The notes under the pieces are model-generated. The model had not been told where the DNA came from. It worked only from the letters and a program-made list of their open reading frames with translations, and searched no databases. This document shows, piece after piece, positions 23,800 through 36,329 of a stretch of 64,000 nt of DNA. Every line of letters begins with the position of its first letter. Position 1 is the stretch's first letter. The stretch is from Jacaranda mimosifolia (lineage: Eukaryota > Streptophyta > Magnoliopsida > Lamiales > Bignoniaceae): assembly GCA_018894105.1 (NCBI GenBank), contig CM032117.1:44564501-44628500 (forward strand), in the 5' to 3' direction. Made by a program: the position numbers and the translations under genes.

Positions 23800-25914
23800 T
23801 TACTTTATTTGTTTGTTGATTTTTTTTTTTTTTTGACTTTATGGTTTGGAGGCTAATTTTTTGTTAAGAATATATTTGCCTTTGGAATTTAGTATCTTCA
23901 TCTTGAATTGGCGGAGTGTTTGATGGGAAGTACAGAAGTGGATTAACATTTGATTGTTGTCCTATATCAGTTCCACCATCAGAAAGCTAAATAAAAGCTT
24001 GTGAATTGCACTTTGCAATAGGAAATTTTGAATTCAATTTTATAGATATTGAAAGAAAATCCAGGTATATGTCCTAGAGGGCACAAATCTACTCTTCTCT
24101 TATTGCGTACATACACACACCATATGGTCCTTTCCTTCCTCGAACCCAGTTTTAATTTGCTTGCAACAGAAGCCTATGTGCATAAATCAGGATCTCTGAG
24201 CAAATTTTAAACATAGAAATTTTTATTCTTCAGTAGTTAGAGTACTATACAAAATAAAATCTGCTCACTTGGCCAAGTAGATTTTCGTCAGTTTTCGAGG
24301 ACTGAGATCATATGTGGTATTACCATTTTCTATTAGAAGAGAAACTTGCAATACAGACAATTCAACCTGTTCAAAATTTCCAACTACATAATGGATAACA
24401 ACTAGCTTCAGCTACATCATTTTCCATTTCAAAACTTAAATATTTTGTGTTAATACTTAGATTGTTGCTGGCTTGAAAGAAAAATATTATATTGGATGGT
24501 CATTAATTTCTGGCTAAAGGTTTGGGTACTTGTTGATTCATTTATATCTTTCGTCTCATGTGTTTATTACTGTAGTGCACCATTGCTTCTGTTTTTATTT
24601 TAATTTACCTTCAATAATAAGAAATTAGAGTGCACTCACCAACTCCATCATTAGCTTCACTTTTCATTAGATCAAAGCAATCAAAACTATATTTTACCCT
24701 TTTGTCATCCACTCTAATTTTTACCAAGAAATCAATCTCAATATTCATAATCTTTTCTTCATTTATATTCAAGATGGCTATACTTTTTGTTCTTTACTAT
24801 TAAACACTTAAATCAACTATTTGTTTATTCTTGCTAGCCACAAATTTTGTAGTACGTGACAGAATAGTTGCTATAAGCAGTTGCATTGGCATACTCATTT
24901 TATCCACACCTCTTTAAATTGAATTTTTTTGACAAAAAAGCATCGATACTTTAGCATAAAAAATTAAACACCATGGTTATACTGTAGTTCATTAATTTCT
25001 TTTTACTTCTAAAATATTTACTAGGAAAGTTCAAAAGAACTTGTTAAATAATAATAATAATAATAAAAGAAAAAATTAAAAAAATTAGTTATACTTCTCT
25101 GCGTGAACATAAAATGTGCATGCTGATTGATCTAATATTTCCTTTTATATAAGTTTTGCAGATTTATATTAATTATTGACACATAAAATATTAAATATTT
25201 TGAATAATGCTTGGGGTTTTGCAATAACTTCTATTTTTCGAGACGTAAAGTTGTTGAAAATATCTAGAGAAAATTATAATGAAAGTTGAAAGTATTTGAA
25301 AATAGTAGCGATAGGTACCAAATAGCTAAGGAAGTTAGGTGATAATTTTTTTCCTTCTTATTTTTTTATTTTGAGTACAGAGAAGGTTTTTAATGTGAAC
25401 AACTCTTCTCCTTATGTTTTGAGTGCAGAGAAAGTTTATATAAAAATGAAGTGTTTGATATGAGATAGCTAGCTACCTTACCTGTTTCAAAGGTAGAAAT
25501 GTATTATTTTATGTTTGCTAGTTCAGTCATTCTTTTAGTATGGGATTTGTTTTATGTTCCTTTTCTATGTGTTTGGTTTTAATTGATTGCCTACTACTTT
25601 ACTCCATTAAGAAGTAACTTTTTGTTATTTCATTTGAGAAGTTGGTGGTTCTAATAAGACGAGGTGTCCCAAATCCGAATATGGCCATGGCCTTTCTTGG
25701 TATTCTCCTATTTGAAAATTTTTCTTCTTCCTACTGCTCCATCTTTTACCTAATTTTTGGAGTAATCTATTTTATACTTTTGAATTGTTTGTTGGCAGCA
25801 CTTTAGATCAGTACTAATTAGTTTTTAACATATTCCATACTCATGCTCCTATAGATATTTTCTTATATGCTAGTATTTGAGCTTGTCTAGTTTGAATACT
25901 GTATAATTCACTTT
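23800..25914. other. Unassigned sequence left of the copia element
   Basis: No gene, domain or terminus was recognised. It includes a poly-T run (about 23820-23834) and an (AAT)n microsatellite at about 25046-25069. It could be host intergenic DNA or an old unrecognised element. Confidence 0.5.
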
Positions 25915-25919
25915 CTCAT

Positions 25920-26669
25920 TGTTAGGATTATTGTTTTGATGTATGGTAATGATATATTTAATTCCTTTAATCAAGAAATTCACAAACTGTTTCCATCTTT
26001 AGTTGGTATGTTATTTGGGAAAAATATTGCTAATCTCTTATACATGGAAAGAATACAAATGAAGGCTGAATATCTCCTTTGATTGATTATTCACATCCAC
26101 ACATGGTAAGTTACTATTGGAGCTTATCTATGGAAAGCTATTGTTGGAACATCTAAGCATGAACAAAGGTCTACCATTTAATTTTAAAGAGAAGAACTCA
26201 AAAGAACAAACATTTGCTTACAGTAATATTCAGCTCTAATCATCAGCTTTTTTAAAGTACCGTGTTGGAGGAAAGAAAAGGGTGTGCTGTTTACTTCCAG
26301 CTGGAACTACCATTAACCGTAAGTCTTCTATGCTAGGGATCTTGGAATATTCCTTCCCTTCTACTATATCGTTTTTTTGACATAGTTTATGTTGGTTTTA
26401 TTTTGCTTGTTCATATTTATTGAACTGAATTGTACTAATTCTCTTTGGAATTATTAATGAACTATTGCAGATTAAAATCCTATGTGAGAGCTTAGGTAGT
26501 GGATTAGACTTGCCGAACTACTATTAATCTAGTGTCTCATTCACCTTTTCATTATCTTTAAATTTGTGTTATTCCGTTTGGAACTTCCAGTTTAAAACTA
26601 TTGTTCGTTTTGACAATAAATTTTGCTTTTGGCCTAATTCACCACCTCTTAGGCCTATTATAATTAGCA
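25920..26669 (+). repeat. 5' LTR of the copia element
   Basis: It begins TGTTAGGATTATTGTTTTGATG and ends ...ATTAGCA just before the primer site. It pairs with 56257-57006 over its whole length. Confidence 0.9.
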
Positions 26670-26671
26670 AG

Positions 26672-26683
26672 TGGTACTAGAGC
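26672..26683 (+). promoter_or_regulatory. tRNA-Met primer binding site of the copia element
   Basis: TGGTACTAGAGC lies two bases after the 5' LTR and is two changes away from the initiator tRNA-Met site TGGTATCAGAGC. It confirms the plus orientation. Confidence 0.85.
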
Positions 26684-26731
26684 TTGGTGCTCATTTTCGG
26701 GTTCTAGCAAACCTGAGCAAAAAGGATCCTG

Positions 26732-28265
26732 ATGGCTTCTTCCAGTCTTGATGTTTTTGCAGAAGGACAGTCTCACACTTGTCCACCATTATTTGATGGA
26801 ACGAACTACGTAACATGGAATAATAGAATTGAATAATTTTTCATTGTTTTCATTATGATCTCTAGAGCATTGTGATTGATGGGCCACTCATTCCAACAAA
26901 TGGAGATATGCCCCCCAAACTTGAAAAGAACTTACCATTGAGGATAAGAAAATTTTATCCATGAATGCAAAAGCGAAGAACATCCTCTCATGTGCCTTGG
27001 TTAAAGAAAAGTACAATCGTGTAGCACATGTTCTTCAGAGAAAGAAATGTGGATCATGCTTCAAATTACTCACGAAGGAACTTCACAGGTAAAACAAGAG
27101 AGAATTACATTGCTAACTTATCAATATGAATTGTTTTCCATGAAAACAGGAGAATCAATAAGCTAAATGTATGCTTGATTCATGGAAATCATCAATCCAA
27201 TGGTTTCACTTGGAAAAAGGATACCAGAAAGTGAACAAGTGCAGAAGATCCTATGCTCCTTACTAAAAGAATGGATACCCAAAGTAACTGCCATCCAAGA
27301 AGCAAAAGATCTGGAAACTCTCGCTATAGGACAATTGATTGGATCCCTTATCAATCATGAGCTAACCATTCTGGCTAAAGAAGAAAGCTCTAACAACAAA
27401 GTAAAGAAAGATATTGCTTTTTCTTTCAATCATATGGAGCCTTCTGAAGATGAGGAAGATCTAAATAAGGAATCTATAGATGATGAAATTGCTATGATAA
27501 CCAGACGACTAAAATAATTTATGCAGGCAAAAAATTCATTTTAGACAATGTTCCAAAGAAAGTACTAGACGTAGTAACTTTGAATAGCAAAGGTCAGAAC
27601 AAATCATTTGCCACAAATATCACGAGATTGAACACAAACAACCAGAATGTCCGAAGTTAAAGAGGAGTATCAAAACAGAAAAAGGGAGCGAAACAAAAGG
27701 CAATGACTACAACCTAAGATGATTCGAATTCCAAACAATTTGATAATGAAGACAACTGCCTTATGGAAAATAATCAGGTATCATTTCATTCAGAAATTCA
27801 TTCTAGTGACTTTGAGTATGAATGTGAAAGTACTTATTTATCTAGCATGCCTAAAAAATGTCATAATGAAATTAGTTTTCTTAAGGATCAAATTCAAATC
27901 ATTTACGATGAAAAACTTGAACTTATTGAAAACTATAGTAACATTCTAAAGAAAAGTGTTGATGATAGAAACAAATTAGCCAACTGAAAAAAGAGCTAGA
28001 AAAGGAAAAAAAAAAAAAATCTCTTGGAAGAGAATTACAATCTGAAAAGAACTATTAAAGGAAAAAATAGAGGTTGTAAATTTCAAAATCCATGAAAAAA
28101 CAAAAACACCTTTTAAGGAAAAACATAACAAAAGAAACTGTCATACGTTTGGAAAAATTAGACACATTGCATATAGATGCCCTTTAAAAAGGGACATTGG
28201 AACCAAGTTTGTTTGGGTACCAAAATCTAACATAAGAGGACCCAACAAATCATGGGTACCAAATA
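26732..28265 (+). pseudogene. gag: Copia gag, broken
   Basis: Gag forms the virus-like particle and packages RNA. An ATG at 26732 opens MASSSLDVFAEGQ and reaches PPLFDGTNYVTWNNRIE, the usual start of copia gag, then a stop. The conserved gag core (UBN2-type) is readable at 27182-27517, with KILCSLLKEWIPKVTAI and AKDLETLAIGQLIGSL. A zinc knuckle sits at about 28136-28180 but reads CHTFGKIRHIAYRC, so its second cysteine is a phenylalanine. Several frameshifts and stops separate the pieces. A purine-rich, lysine-rich linker lies at 27960-28130. Confidence 0.8.
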
Positions 28266-28269
28266 ATAA

Positions 28270-29780
28270 CTCAATCTGTTTTGCAAGAGGCAACAGAGAC
28301 GGCATATTCCAAAGAGAAATGGTATTTAGACAGTGGATGTTCTAGGCACATGACTAGAAACAAATTAGCCTTCTTAAACATTGAACACTTCAATAGAGGA
28401 AATGTTTTTTTTGCTGATAACACCAAAGGCAAAATAGTTGGAAGATAAACAATCGGAAGAAGAATCAGTATAACGATTGGCAACGTTTGGCTGGTAGAAG
28501 GACTCAAACATAACTTACTAAGCATCAGCCAGCTCTGTGATTGTGGATATAAGGTACAGTTTCTGCCCACTAACTGCATTGTTTCAAAAGATGATGAGAT
28601 AATATTCACTGCATCTCATGAAAACAACATATACTGCATTGATCTTGACAATTTGTCAAATCAAAATATTTAATGTCTCATTACTGCTAATGAAACATGT
28701 TGGACATGGCATAGGAGATTAGGACATGCAAATATGAATATGCTAAATCATCTTGCAAAAAGAGAATTAGTTAGAGGCATACCTAAGATCAAGTTCATCA
28801 AAGATAGAGTGTGTGATGCAGGTGTTAAAGGAAAGCATGTTAAATCCTCATTTAAACCCATAAATGATATTACATCATAAAAACCTCTTGATCTGCTGTA
28901 CTTGGATTTATTTGATCCTATAAAAAATGAAACCCTTGGAAGGAAAAAATATGTATTTGTGATTGTTGATGATTTTTCTCGATTCACATGGGTTATGTTT
29001 CTTGCTCATAAAAATGATGCTCTTAGTTACTTCATTCCATTCACAAAAAAACTTCAAAATGAAAAAGGTTGCATTATAGGAAAAATTAGGAGTGACCATG
29101 GTACTGAATTTGATGATAATGACTTGTATTTTGTGATGAAAATGGATACCCTCATAATTTTTTCTGCCCCAATAACTCCTCAACAAAATGGAGTAGTTGA
29201 AAGAAAGAATTGTATATTACAAGAAATGGCTAGAACTATGATGAATGAATTCGGTCTTCCTAAATATTTTTAGGGGGAAGCAGTAAACACCTCATGCTAT
29301 GTTACAAATCCTGTATTGCTTAGATCATTCATGAAAAGAACTCCTTATAAAATTTGGGATGGAAAAATTCCCAACATCTCATACTTTCAAGTATTTGGTT
29401 GTAAGTGTTTTATTTTAAATGATCAAGAACGTCTTGCAAATTTGAACCAAAATCAGATGAGGGCATTTTCATCAGATATTCCAACCACGACAAAGCTTAT
29501 CGAGTATATAATAAGAGAAAGCAAACAGTGCAGGAATCTGTCTGTGTTATATTTGATGAAACTAACCCTATTGCTACCAAGAAAATCTTGAGCATAGAAT
29601 ATGCAGGTTTTGATCAGATCATAGAGTCACTACAAAATGCAAACTCTACAGAAACAGGAGAAACTTCTGAAAGACAAGAAGAACACAACAATTCTTCTTC
29701 TAAGAAAAGTTTCAAAGTTTTTGATGAACCAAAAATTAGAAAGTTTAAGCATGCCTCAAGCCATCCAGTAGACAAGATTA
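28270..29780 (+). pseudogene. pol: Copia protease and integrase, broken
   Basis: The protease motif WYLDSGCSRHMTRNK is present near 28320. The pre-integrase zinc region follows (about 28700-28830) with the two histidines in WHRRLGHAN, but the CxxC motif reads CDAG, so the last cysteine is lost. The integrase core (28890-29200) keeps the D,D,E set, in YLDLFDP, IRSDHGTEF and PQQNGVVERKN. Single stops interrupt it at about 28446, 28672, 28879 and 29271, and the C-terminal part (29316-29780) contains a frameshift. The order protease, integrase, RT is diagnostic of Ty1/copia. Confidence 0.85.
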
Positions 29781-29879
29781 TTGGCAATCCCTAAGATGGA
29801 ATCACCACAAGATCATGGGTAAAAGGGTCAAATTTGACTAATTCTAACCTTGTTCTGCTCTCTCTTGTTGAACCCTCAG

Positions 29880-31010
29880 ATGTTAGTGAAGCACTCAATG
29901 ATAATTCATAGATGGAAGCAATGAAGGAGAAACTATCACAATTTGAGAAAAATAAAGTGTGGCATCTAGTTGAACGACCAAATGATAGACCAATAATTGG
30001 AACAAAGTGGGTCTTCCGAAATAAACTTGATAAAGAAGGTAATGTCATTCAGAACAAAGCTAGACTTATTGCAAAGGGATATTTATAACAAGAAGGTATA
30101 GACTATGATGAAACTTATGCTTCAGTTGCACGTCTTGAGTCCATTCGTATGTTACTTACATTTGATGTGCATAAAAACTTTAAGGTTTTCCAAATGGATG
30201 TCAAGAGTGCTTTTCTCCATGAGATCATAAAAGAAGAAGTTTTTCTCAAACAATCCCCTGGTTTCAAAATTCAAGAATTTCCAGATCATGTGTACAAACT
30301 TTCTAAAGCACTTTATGGTCTTAAACAAGCTGCATGTGCATGGTATGAAAGATTAAGTCGTTTCTTATTTCCAAATGTTTTTCCATGGGAACTATTGATT
30401 ATACCCTATTCATCAAACACTTTTTCATGATATTCTTTTGATACAAATATATGTCGATGATATCATATTTGGAAGTACCAACAGTACTCTGTGTGAAGAA
30501 TTTTCAGCATGCAGGACAAATGAGTTTGAGATGAGTTTAAAGGGTGAACTATCACTCTTTCTCGAACTTCAGATTAAACAAAGTGATTTAGGAACATTCA
30601 TTTGTCAAGAAAAATACATAAAAAAACTTCTAAAAAAGTTTGGCATGGAATCCTGCAACATTCTTCCAATCCCTATGGCTACACACTGTGTACTTGACTT
30701 ATATAATAATAACAAAAGTGTTGATAAAAAGCTTTTCAGAGGGATGATTGGCAGCCTATTGTACCTTACTGCCAATAAACATGACATTCTATTTCCAACA
30801 AGTCTTTGTGCTAGATTCCAAGTAAATCCAAAAGTGTCGCACCTCAAGGCTATCAAAAGGATACTTTGCTACCTTTAGGGAACTCAGAATATTAGATTAA
30901 TGTATCCCAAATCCTTTAAATTTAACCTTGTTGGATTTTCAAATGTTGATTATGCATGTTGTTGGGTGGACTAAAAAAGTACCTCTAGAACTTGCCAACC
31001 CCTAGACAAA
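29880..31010 (+). pseudogene. pol: Copia reverse transcriptase and start of RNase H, broken
   Basis: RT copies the RNA into DNA. The segment KVWHLVERP starts the domain at about 29950. GTKWVFRNKLDKEGN, the catalytic-fold MDVKSAFLHE and the active-site YVDDIIFGST (about 30448-30477) are all readable. There is a stop at about 30088 and a frameshift near 30370, just before the active-site block. RNase H begins with a VGFSNVDYACC motif at 30930-30960 and stops at about 31010, where copia sequence ends abruptly against a truncated LTR of element X. RNase H resumes at 49259 after a loss of about 60 codons. Confidence 0.85.
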
Positions 31011-31774
31011 TGACCATAGAATAATAATAAAGATATTAAAATTATAAAAGAGTTATCTTAGTCCTAGAAGGAAAATATTAATAAGAGTCTCTCTTATACC
31101 AAACACTCCCCTTATATATATTTTTCCTATAGATCAAAACCCTAATTACATTTAATAGTAAACGAAAGAGGAAGAGGGGGAAGAAGGAAAAGGGACAACA
31201 ACTGTGGCAGAGGGGAAAGGAAAAGGAGACGGCATTTGCAGTAAGTGCATTAGAATTACACAAGGTAATGAATGAGTTTGTAGACTTCATATTTTGATAA
31301 CTACATAATTCAATAATGCTGTTAGGTTTTGATTTTCTCAAAATAGATATTTGTGATAGCTTTACTACATTTTCCCGATAGAATTAAGCAAAATGATCGG
31401 CAAATTTTTTTTTAAGTCTATGTTTTAGGTTTCTAATCTTTCCAAAATCACCTCAATCCAATTTATATACAGAAAGTTATGAACAAAATACTAAGATGTG
31501 TCAGTCTGGAAACACAGGACTTCCATTTTCCTAGAATACAATATTGTGACACCTTTTGATACTTGATTTCGATTTAATTTGGTAATATGGTCAGCATAAG
31601 CACTGAAGATCTGTATCTTAGGTTTTTAAATACATTTTAATCACTTTAATCTGATTCATGGGGAGAAATTTATGGCTAAAATACGATGGTGTGGCAATAT
31701 AGAAAATACAGGACTCCAATTTTCCTAGAGCAGAATATTGTAATGCCTTTTGCCACTTGATTTTGATTTAATTT
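31011..31774 (+). repeat. 5' LTR of chromovirus X, first part, 5'-truncated
   Basis: The match to the 3' LTR starts at the position equivalent to 46487, so the first 270 bases are missing. It ends at 31774 with AATTT (31770-31774), the target duplication of element Y. A TATA-like 'ccttatatatattttt' lies at about 31109. Frames inside on the minus strand are chance. Confidence 0.85.
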
Positions 31775-32261
31775 TGATGTGTCTCGGGTTTCAAGTCCAC
31801 GACCTCGACCTGAATTTCCAAAAGTAACCCTGACCACGACCTTAACCTCGACCCAAAACCGCACAAGTGTATTCTGGATCTCCGACTTGATCACAAAGAG
31901 AGCACGTTAGGCTAGCTGAGATTGCTCTCAGCTAAGGCCCTCCAATGCCTAAGTTAGTGAGGTGATCAAATGGGTTCAAGGTAAAGAGTAAAGATTGGGT
32001 GGAGATGAATGATGATGACTTGACCTGGAACTATGCTGGGCTTGTTTTTTATAAGTCATGGATTGTCCTTTCTATATAGTGCATCCGATCATCGGTTGAT
32101 CAATGGTCCATGGCACGGGTCATGACCCAAACAAGGTTGGATTCATTCGGGTCACGACCAAACCCGAATAAAAGACGCGGATCTTTTCTTGTCTGGGCAT
32201 TTTACGCAAAGTATAGAGGTAGTATGGTCTTTTCACCTATTCCCTTTAATAATTACCATCA
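31775..32261 (-). repeat. 3' LTR of element Y
   Basis: This 487 bp LTR is paired with 41802-42308. In element orientation it begins TGATGGTAATTATTAAAGG and ends ACACATCA. The two LTRs are alike along their full length, with small indels. Confidence 0.9.
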
Positions 32262-32275
32262 ACCTCCCCACTTCC
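32262..32275 (-). promoter_or_regulatory. Polypurine tract of element Y
   Basis: On the minus strand GGAAGTGGGGAGGT lies directly before the 3' LTR. This is the expected place and composition of the plus-strand primer. Confidence 0.7.
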
Positions 32276-32566
32276 AAAGTGCATTAGTTCTCATTCCTAC
32301 TAGGGGAGATGAAGCTATACACTTATGGAAATAGGCGCTGACTTATCATAGCTATTCGATCAAGCCCCTTCAATCTGGGCCGTTGATGCCGCCTCGATAG
32401 GTGAACCATCACATTTTCTTCTTATATATTCCCTAAGACTGCTCTATAACTTCATTTTGCTTTTCTATTTACGTTATTTTTGTTTGCTCTGTCAGACCCT
32501 GAACCCTAGCCTTTCGCCATCCGTTCAAGATCTCACCTCCCTAGGTTCTTCTTCTCCTTTATAATA

Positions 32567-34976
32567 ATGGTCTCGAGTTCAAGTTCAAGTTCCTCCTCTG
32601 AAGGGACTCGCAGCCCTAATCAGTTGGGGTCGAATGAAAGTGTCTCCCCTTCCTCAAGTTCTGAGGGTATGACCTTCCTTCAAATCGTCCCTTCCTTGGG
32701 TTCGACTCCAGCTCCTCTTCCTCTTGATTCCCGTGATCCCAAACCTACAACTTCAAACCTGGCTAGTTTCTCCCCTGACTTGGTGGATGAATCCACCCAG
32801 GATCCCGAGATAGAGGAGTATGTCCTCTCCATGTCTCCCTAGTTCGTAATAGTTCTAAACATAGGGTCCTTAGCGGTCACCGAGGTCAGGTCGCAATTCT
32901 TTATTCCCCCTGAATATGAAATAATTTTCCCAAATAAGTCGGATCATATGCATCTCCCCCATTCTGGATGCGCTACTTTTTCAATAAGAATGCTAGAGTG
33001 GGGTCTGAGACTCCCTATCCCTGATCCCATAGAGAATATGTTGGGGCTAGACGTCTGCCTAGCCCAACTCATCCCCAACACAATAAGACATATCATCTGC
33101 TTCTTTATCATAATGACCTACCTCAGGGTCAAGCCTTTCTTTGTTCATTTCTAGTCGCTTTACTTAATAATGAACTCTACCCGGTCTAGGGAGTGCAGGT
33201 TCTACTATCTCACCGCACGACCCTTATGCAAGTAAGTAGATAAGGTTTCTTCCTCCTTAGGCCCACGGAAGAATTAGTTTATTTTTATTTGAGCCCCCAC
33301 TAATCATTCTCGACGGTTTCAATCTGATTAGAGGCATAGTAAGCCAAAGCCCTTCGTGTCAGATGAGGTCACATGGGGAGAGGATTTCATAGATACTCTG
33401 ACTACCCATATGTATAAAGCTAGTGAGCTCTTAAAAGAGGAGGTCCTCAAGATTGCTGGCCTCACGCCAGCTAACATTCGAGTTCAAAGGACTCTCAAAG
33501 ATGGTCTTTTCTGTTATTCTACTATATACTTTCTTTATTCTTTGCTTATCTATGTTAGGTCGAGGTATAACCCTTTTTGTGTTTTATTTCAGTCATGTCG
33601 AGCAAAAACCTAAAGATAATCAACAAGATGAAGGCCCAAAAAGAAGCTTTGCTAGCCAAGGCTCAATCCTCTGGGCTCGTGTCCACTCCGACGTTGTCGA
33701 CCCCCACTCCAACCCCAATCTAGCCTCCAAGTGTGCCAACTCAAACCACTAAAGTGGAAAAGCCAGTTCCCCTTAGTCAAGTTCCCGGGATCGAAGTCGA
33801 GCCAGCACTTAAGCCCGAGGCCGCAACTAAAACCGTCTCTGAGAGTAAGGGCAAAAAATGGAAGCATAGCTAAAAAAGCAAGATCCCAAAGCTCGTCTCC
33901 CTCAGTCATTCAAGTAAGAGCCCCTTGGAGAAGTCCAAGGGTAAGAGGTCAAGTGACGAGGGTCCCTTAGATAAGAAGATGCAATTCGAGCATGATCCTT
34001 CACTCGCTTCTCCTCGCAACCTCTACATCATCGCTCAACACGAGATCTTGCTGAAAGACACACGTAAGAATTACAAGACCATCAACTCGAGCTTTTCCAA
34101 TGATTCTTCACGTCCAGTTCTGATCCCAAACTGGAAAATTACAAATCAAAGCTCTATGTTGCGATCCCAATCTGGAGAGGCTTCATTGAAGTTGTACAAA
34201 GGGTACCTGATGACGCAATACCAGGCCCTGCTTGCACCCATGAACTTTGCTTGGCTCGAGGAACACGACGCCTATGCTTTAATACATGTGAGCTCCAAGC
34301 TTTCACATTTTTCCCAATGATTTTTCTATTTGCTTGAGCTCGTAGTTAATGTTGCTTGCTTTCTTTACAGGGGATCACATATATGCATCAACTGTTGCTA
34401 CAATGTGCCTATTGGAGGAGTCGCTTCCTGACTCGGGACATGGAGGTCATGGTGCTCAAGGAAGCTAAAGAAGAACATGAGGCCAACCTAAAGTCGACCC
34501 AAGAATCCATCGACAGCGAGCTCGCATCGCATAAAGAAGAGTTGGAAGATCGAGATCAAAAGATCAAGGACTTGGAACAAAAGTTATCAAAAATGAAGAA
34601 TTCCATGGCCTCGGAGAAAAAGGCATCATACGAGCTGGGTTGCTCAAAGGGGCGTGAAGATTTCAAGAGCTCTTCCGAGTTTAAGGGGCTAATAAAAAAT
34701 GCTAGGATGGATGGACCCTGAGCCTTCAGGAATCCAGGCACGTTGGAATCTATGGTCGAGAAGAAGGCGGCGGAGTATGCCTATATGAGCTTTTTGAAGT
34801 GTCAAGCCCAACTGAAGAAGTTGGGCAGGATAGTTGAGGGCTTTGACTTAGATCAACTTGACCCCACCAAGGATGCTAATTTAAAAGACTATCCGTCCAG
34901 TGGGCTCCTCGAAAAGAAAGAGCCTGAGACTTTTGCTTCTCAAGATACTGCTGCGAAAGCTGGGGATTTAGCATAG
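32567..34976 (+). pseudogene. ORF antisense to Y pol, with putative gypsy-type transposon domain (Transposase_28-like) and coiled coil
   Basis: This ORF runs on the strand opposite to pol, between integrase and 3' LTR, a position where additional antisense ORFs are known in Tat elements. ATG at 32567 opens a serine-rich start (MVSSSSSSSSSEGTRSPNQL). A domain like Transposase_28 (PF04195) follows at about 32890-33300, with FIPPEYEI, HSGCATFSIRMLEWGLRLP, AQLIPNTIRHIICFF and RFYYLTARP. A basic linker comes next, then a heptad-rich coiled coil (about 34430-34900). Two introns fit GT..AG and keep frame: 33515-33592 and 34288-34370. Several TAG stops (for example 32840-32842, 33152-33154, about 34720) make it a pseudogene. 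Its molecular role is unknown. Confidence 0.7.
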
Positions 34977-35244
34977 CGAGATTTGTGCCCCTGTACTTGT
35001 AATTTTTGTTTTCTTTTGGTTCGAGTTCTCTCTCACCCCTGATCCTTATCTTGTATTATGAACTCGAGCTATAATATTAATGTAATCATCTCGATTCAAT
35101 GAAATATGGGATTTATTTTGAGTTTGCTTTAGATGCCAAGAATCATTTAGCTTTTAAGTATTGGAGCTCCTCCATCATATTGTGTCTTTGAACCTCATCC
35201 CGATCCTGTGCATGACCCTCATCCCGATATCTTACTCAGATACT

Positions 35245-36190
35245 GCGTGGGATCTCGACCTCTGGCCTTTTGTATAGGTCTTATACAGGGTTTCGATCTT
35301 GCCACCTCGGGATCTCCTTGTCTTTAGGATCTTGTGTGGATCCCATATAGGAGCTCAGTCCTATTGACTTGGGACCTTCTTATCATTAGGATCTTGCGTA
35401 GATCCTATATAGGAACTTGATCCCACTAACTTCGAATCTCCTTGTCATGGGGACTTGTGTAGACCCGTACAAAAACTCGATCCCATTGACTTGTGATCTT
35501 CCTGTCGTTAGGATCTTACTTAGATCCTATATAGGAACTCGATCCTATTAACTTGGGATTTTTTTGGCATAAGGGTCTTGTACAGACTCATATAGGAACT
35601 CGATCCCATTGACTTGGGATCTTGTTGGCATAGGGGACTTGTGCAGACTCGTACAAAAACTCTATCCCATTGACTTAGGATTTTCTTGTTGTTAGGATCT
35701 TACGCAGATCCTATATTGGAACTCGATCCCATTAACTTGGGATCTTCCTGGCGTAGGGGTCTTGTGTAGACCCGTACAAGAACTCGATCCTATTGACTTG
35801 GGATCTTTTTGTCGTTAGGATCTTGCACATATCCTATATAGGAACTCGATCCCATTAGCTTGGGATCTTGTTGGTGTAGGGGTCTTGTGCAGACCCGTAC
35901 AAGAACTTGATTCCATTAACTTTGGATCTTCTTGTTGTTAGGATCTTTTGTAGATCCTATATAGGAACTCGATCCCATTGACTTGGGATCTTCTTGTTCT
36001 TAGGATCTTACGCAGATCCTATATAGGAACTCAATCCCATTGACTTGGGATCTTCTTGTTGTTAGGATCTTGCGTAGATCCTATAAAGGAACTCGATCTC
36101 ATTAACTTGGGATCTTCTTGGCGTAGGGGTCTTGTGTAGACTTGTACAAGAACTCGATCCCATTGACTTGGGATCTTATTGGTAGTAATA
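35245..36190 (+). repeat. 61 bp tandem array in the 3' region of Y
   Basis: About fifteen units occur at 61-62 bp spacing. The anchor 'cttgggatcttc' falls at about 35307, 35369, 35430, 35490, 35553, 35615, 35676, 35738, 35799, 35861, 35922, 35983, 36044, 36105 and 36167. Two subtypes partly alternate: one carries 'ttaggatcttgcgtagatcc' and the other 'taggggtcttgtgcagaccc'. Tandem repeats between pol and 3' LTR are known in Tat elements such as Retand. The open frame at 36031-36267 (minus) is a repeat artefact. Confidence 0.9.
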
Positions 36191-36329
36191 GGAGAGCACA
36201 AACGATATTGCATAAAAGGTAAATTCTTGGAATTAAATAAAGCATACTTTGCATAATTAGAACTCATTGCAAGGGGGACTAGCTACATATTAGCTTCACA
36301 AAGTTCGTTACATCTTTAAACATAAAATT

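Noticed and set aside
24565..24580. 'actgtagtg' as the missing right end of the CACTA at 14104
   Set aside because: No GTAACAAA array precedes it and the flanking triplet does not match AGT.
34556..34741. 61-codon frame antisense to the Y extra ORF
   Set aside because: It is the shadow of the coiled-coil region on the other strand.
36031..36267. 78-codon frame with repeated SQWDRV-like words
   Set aside because: It is an artefact of the 61 bp tandem array in Y.
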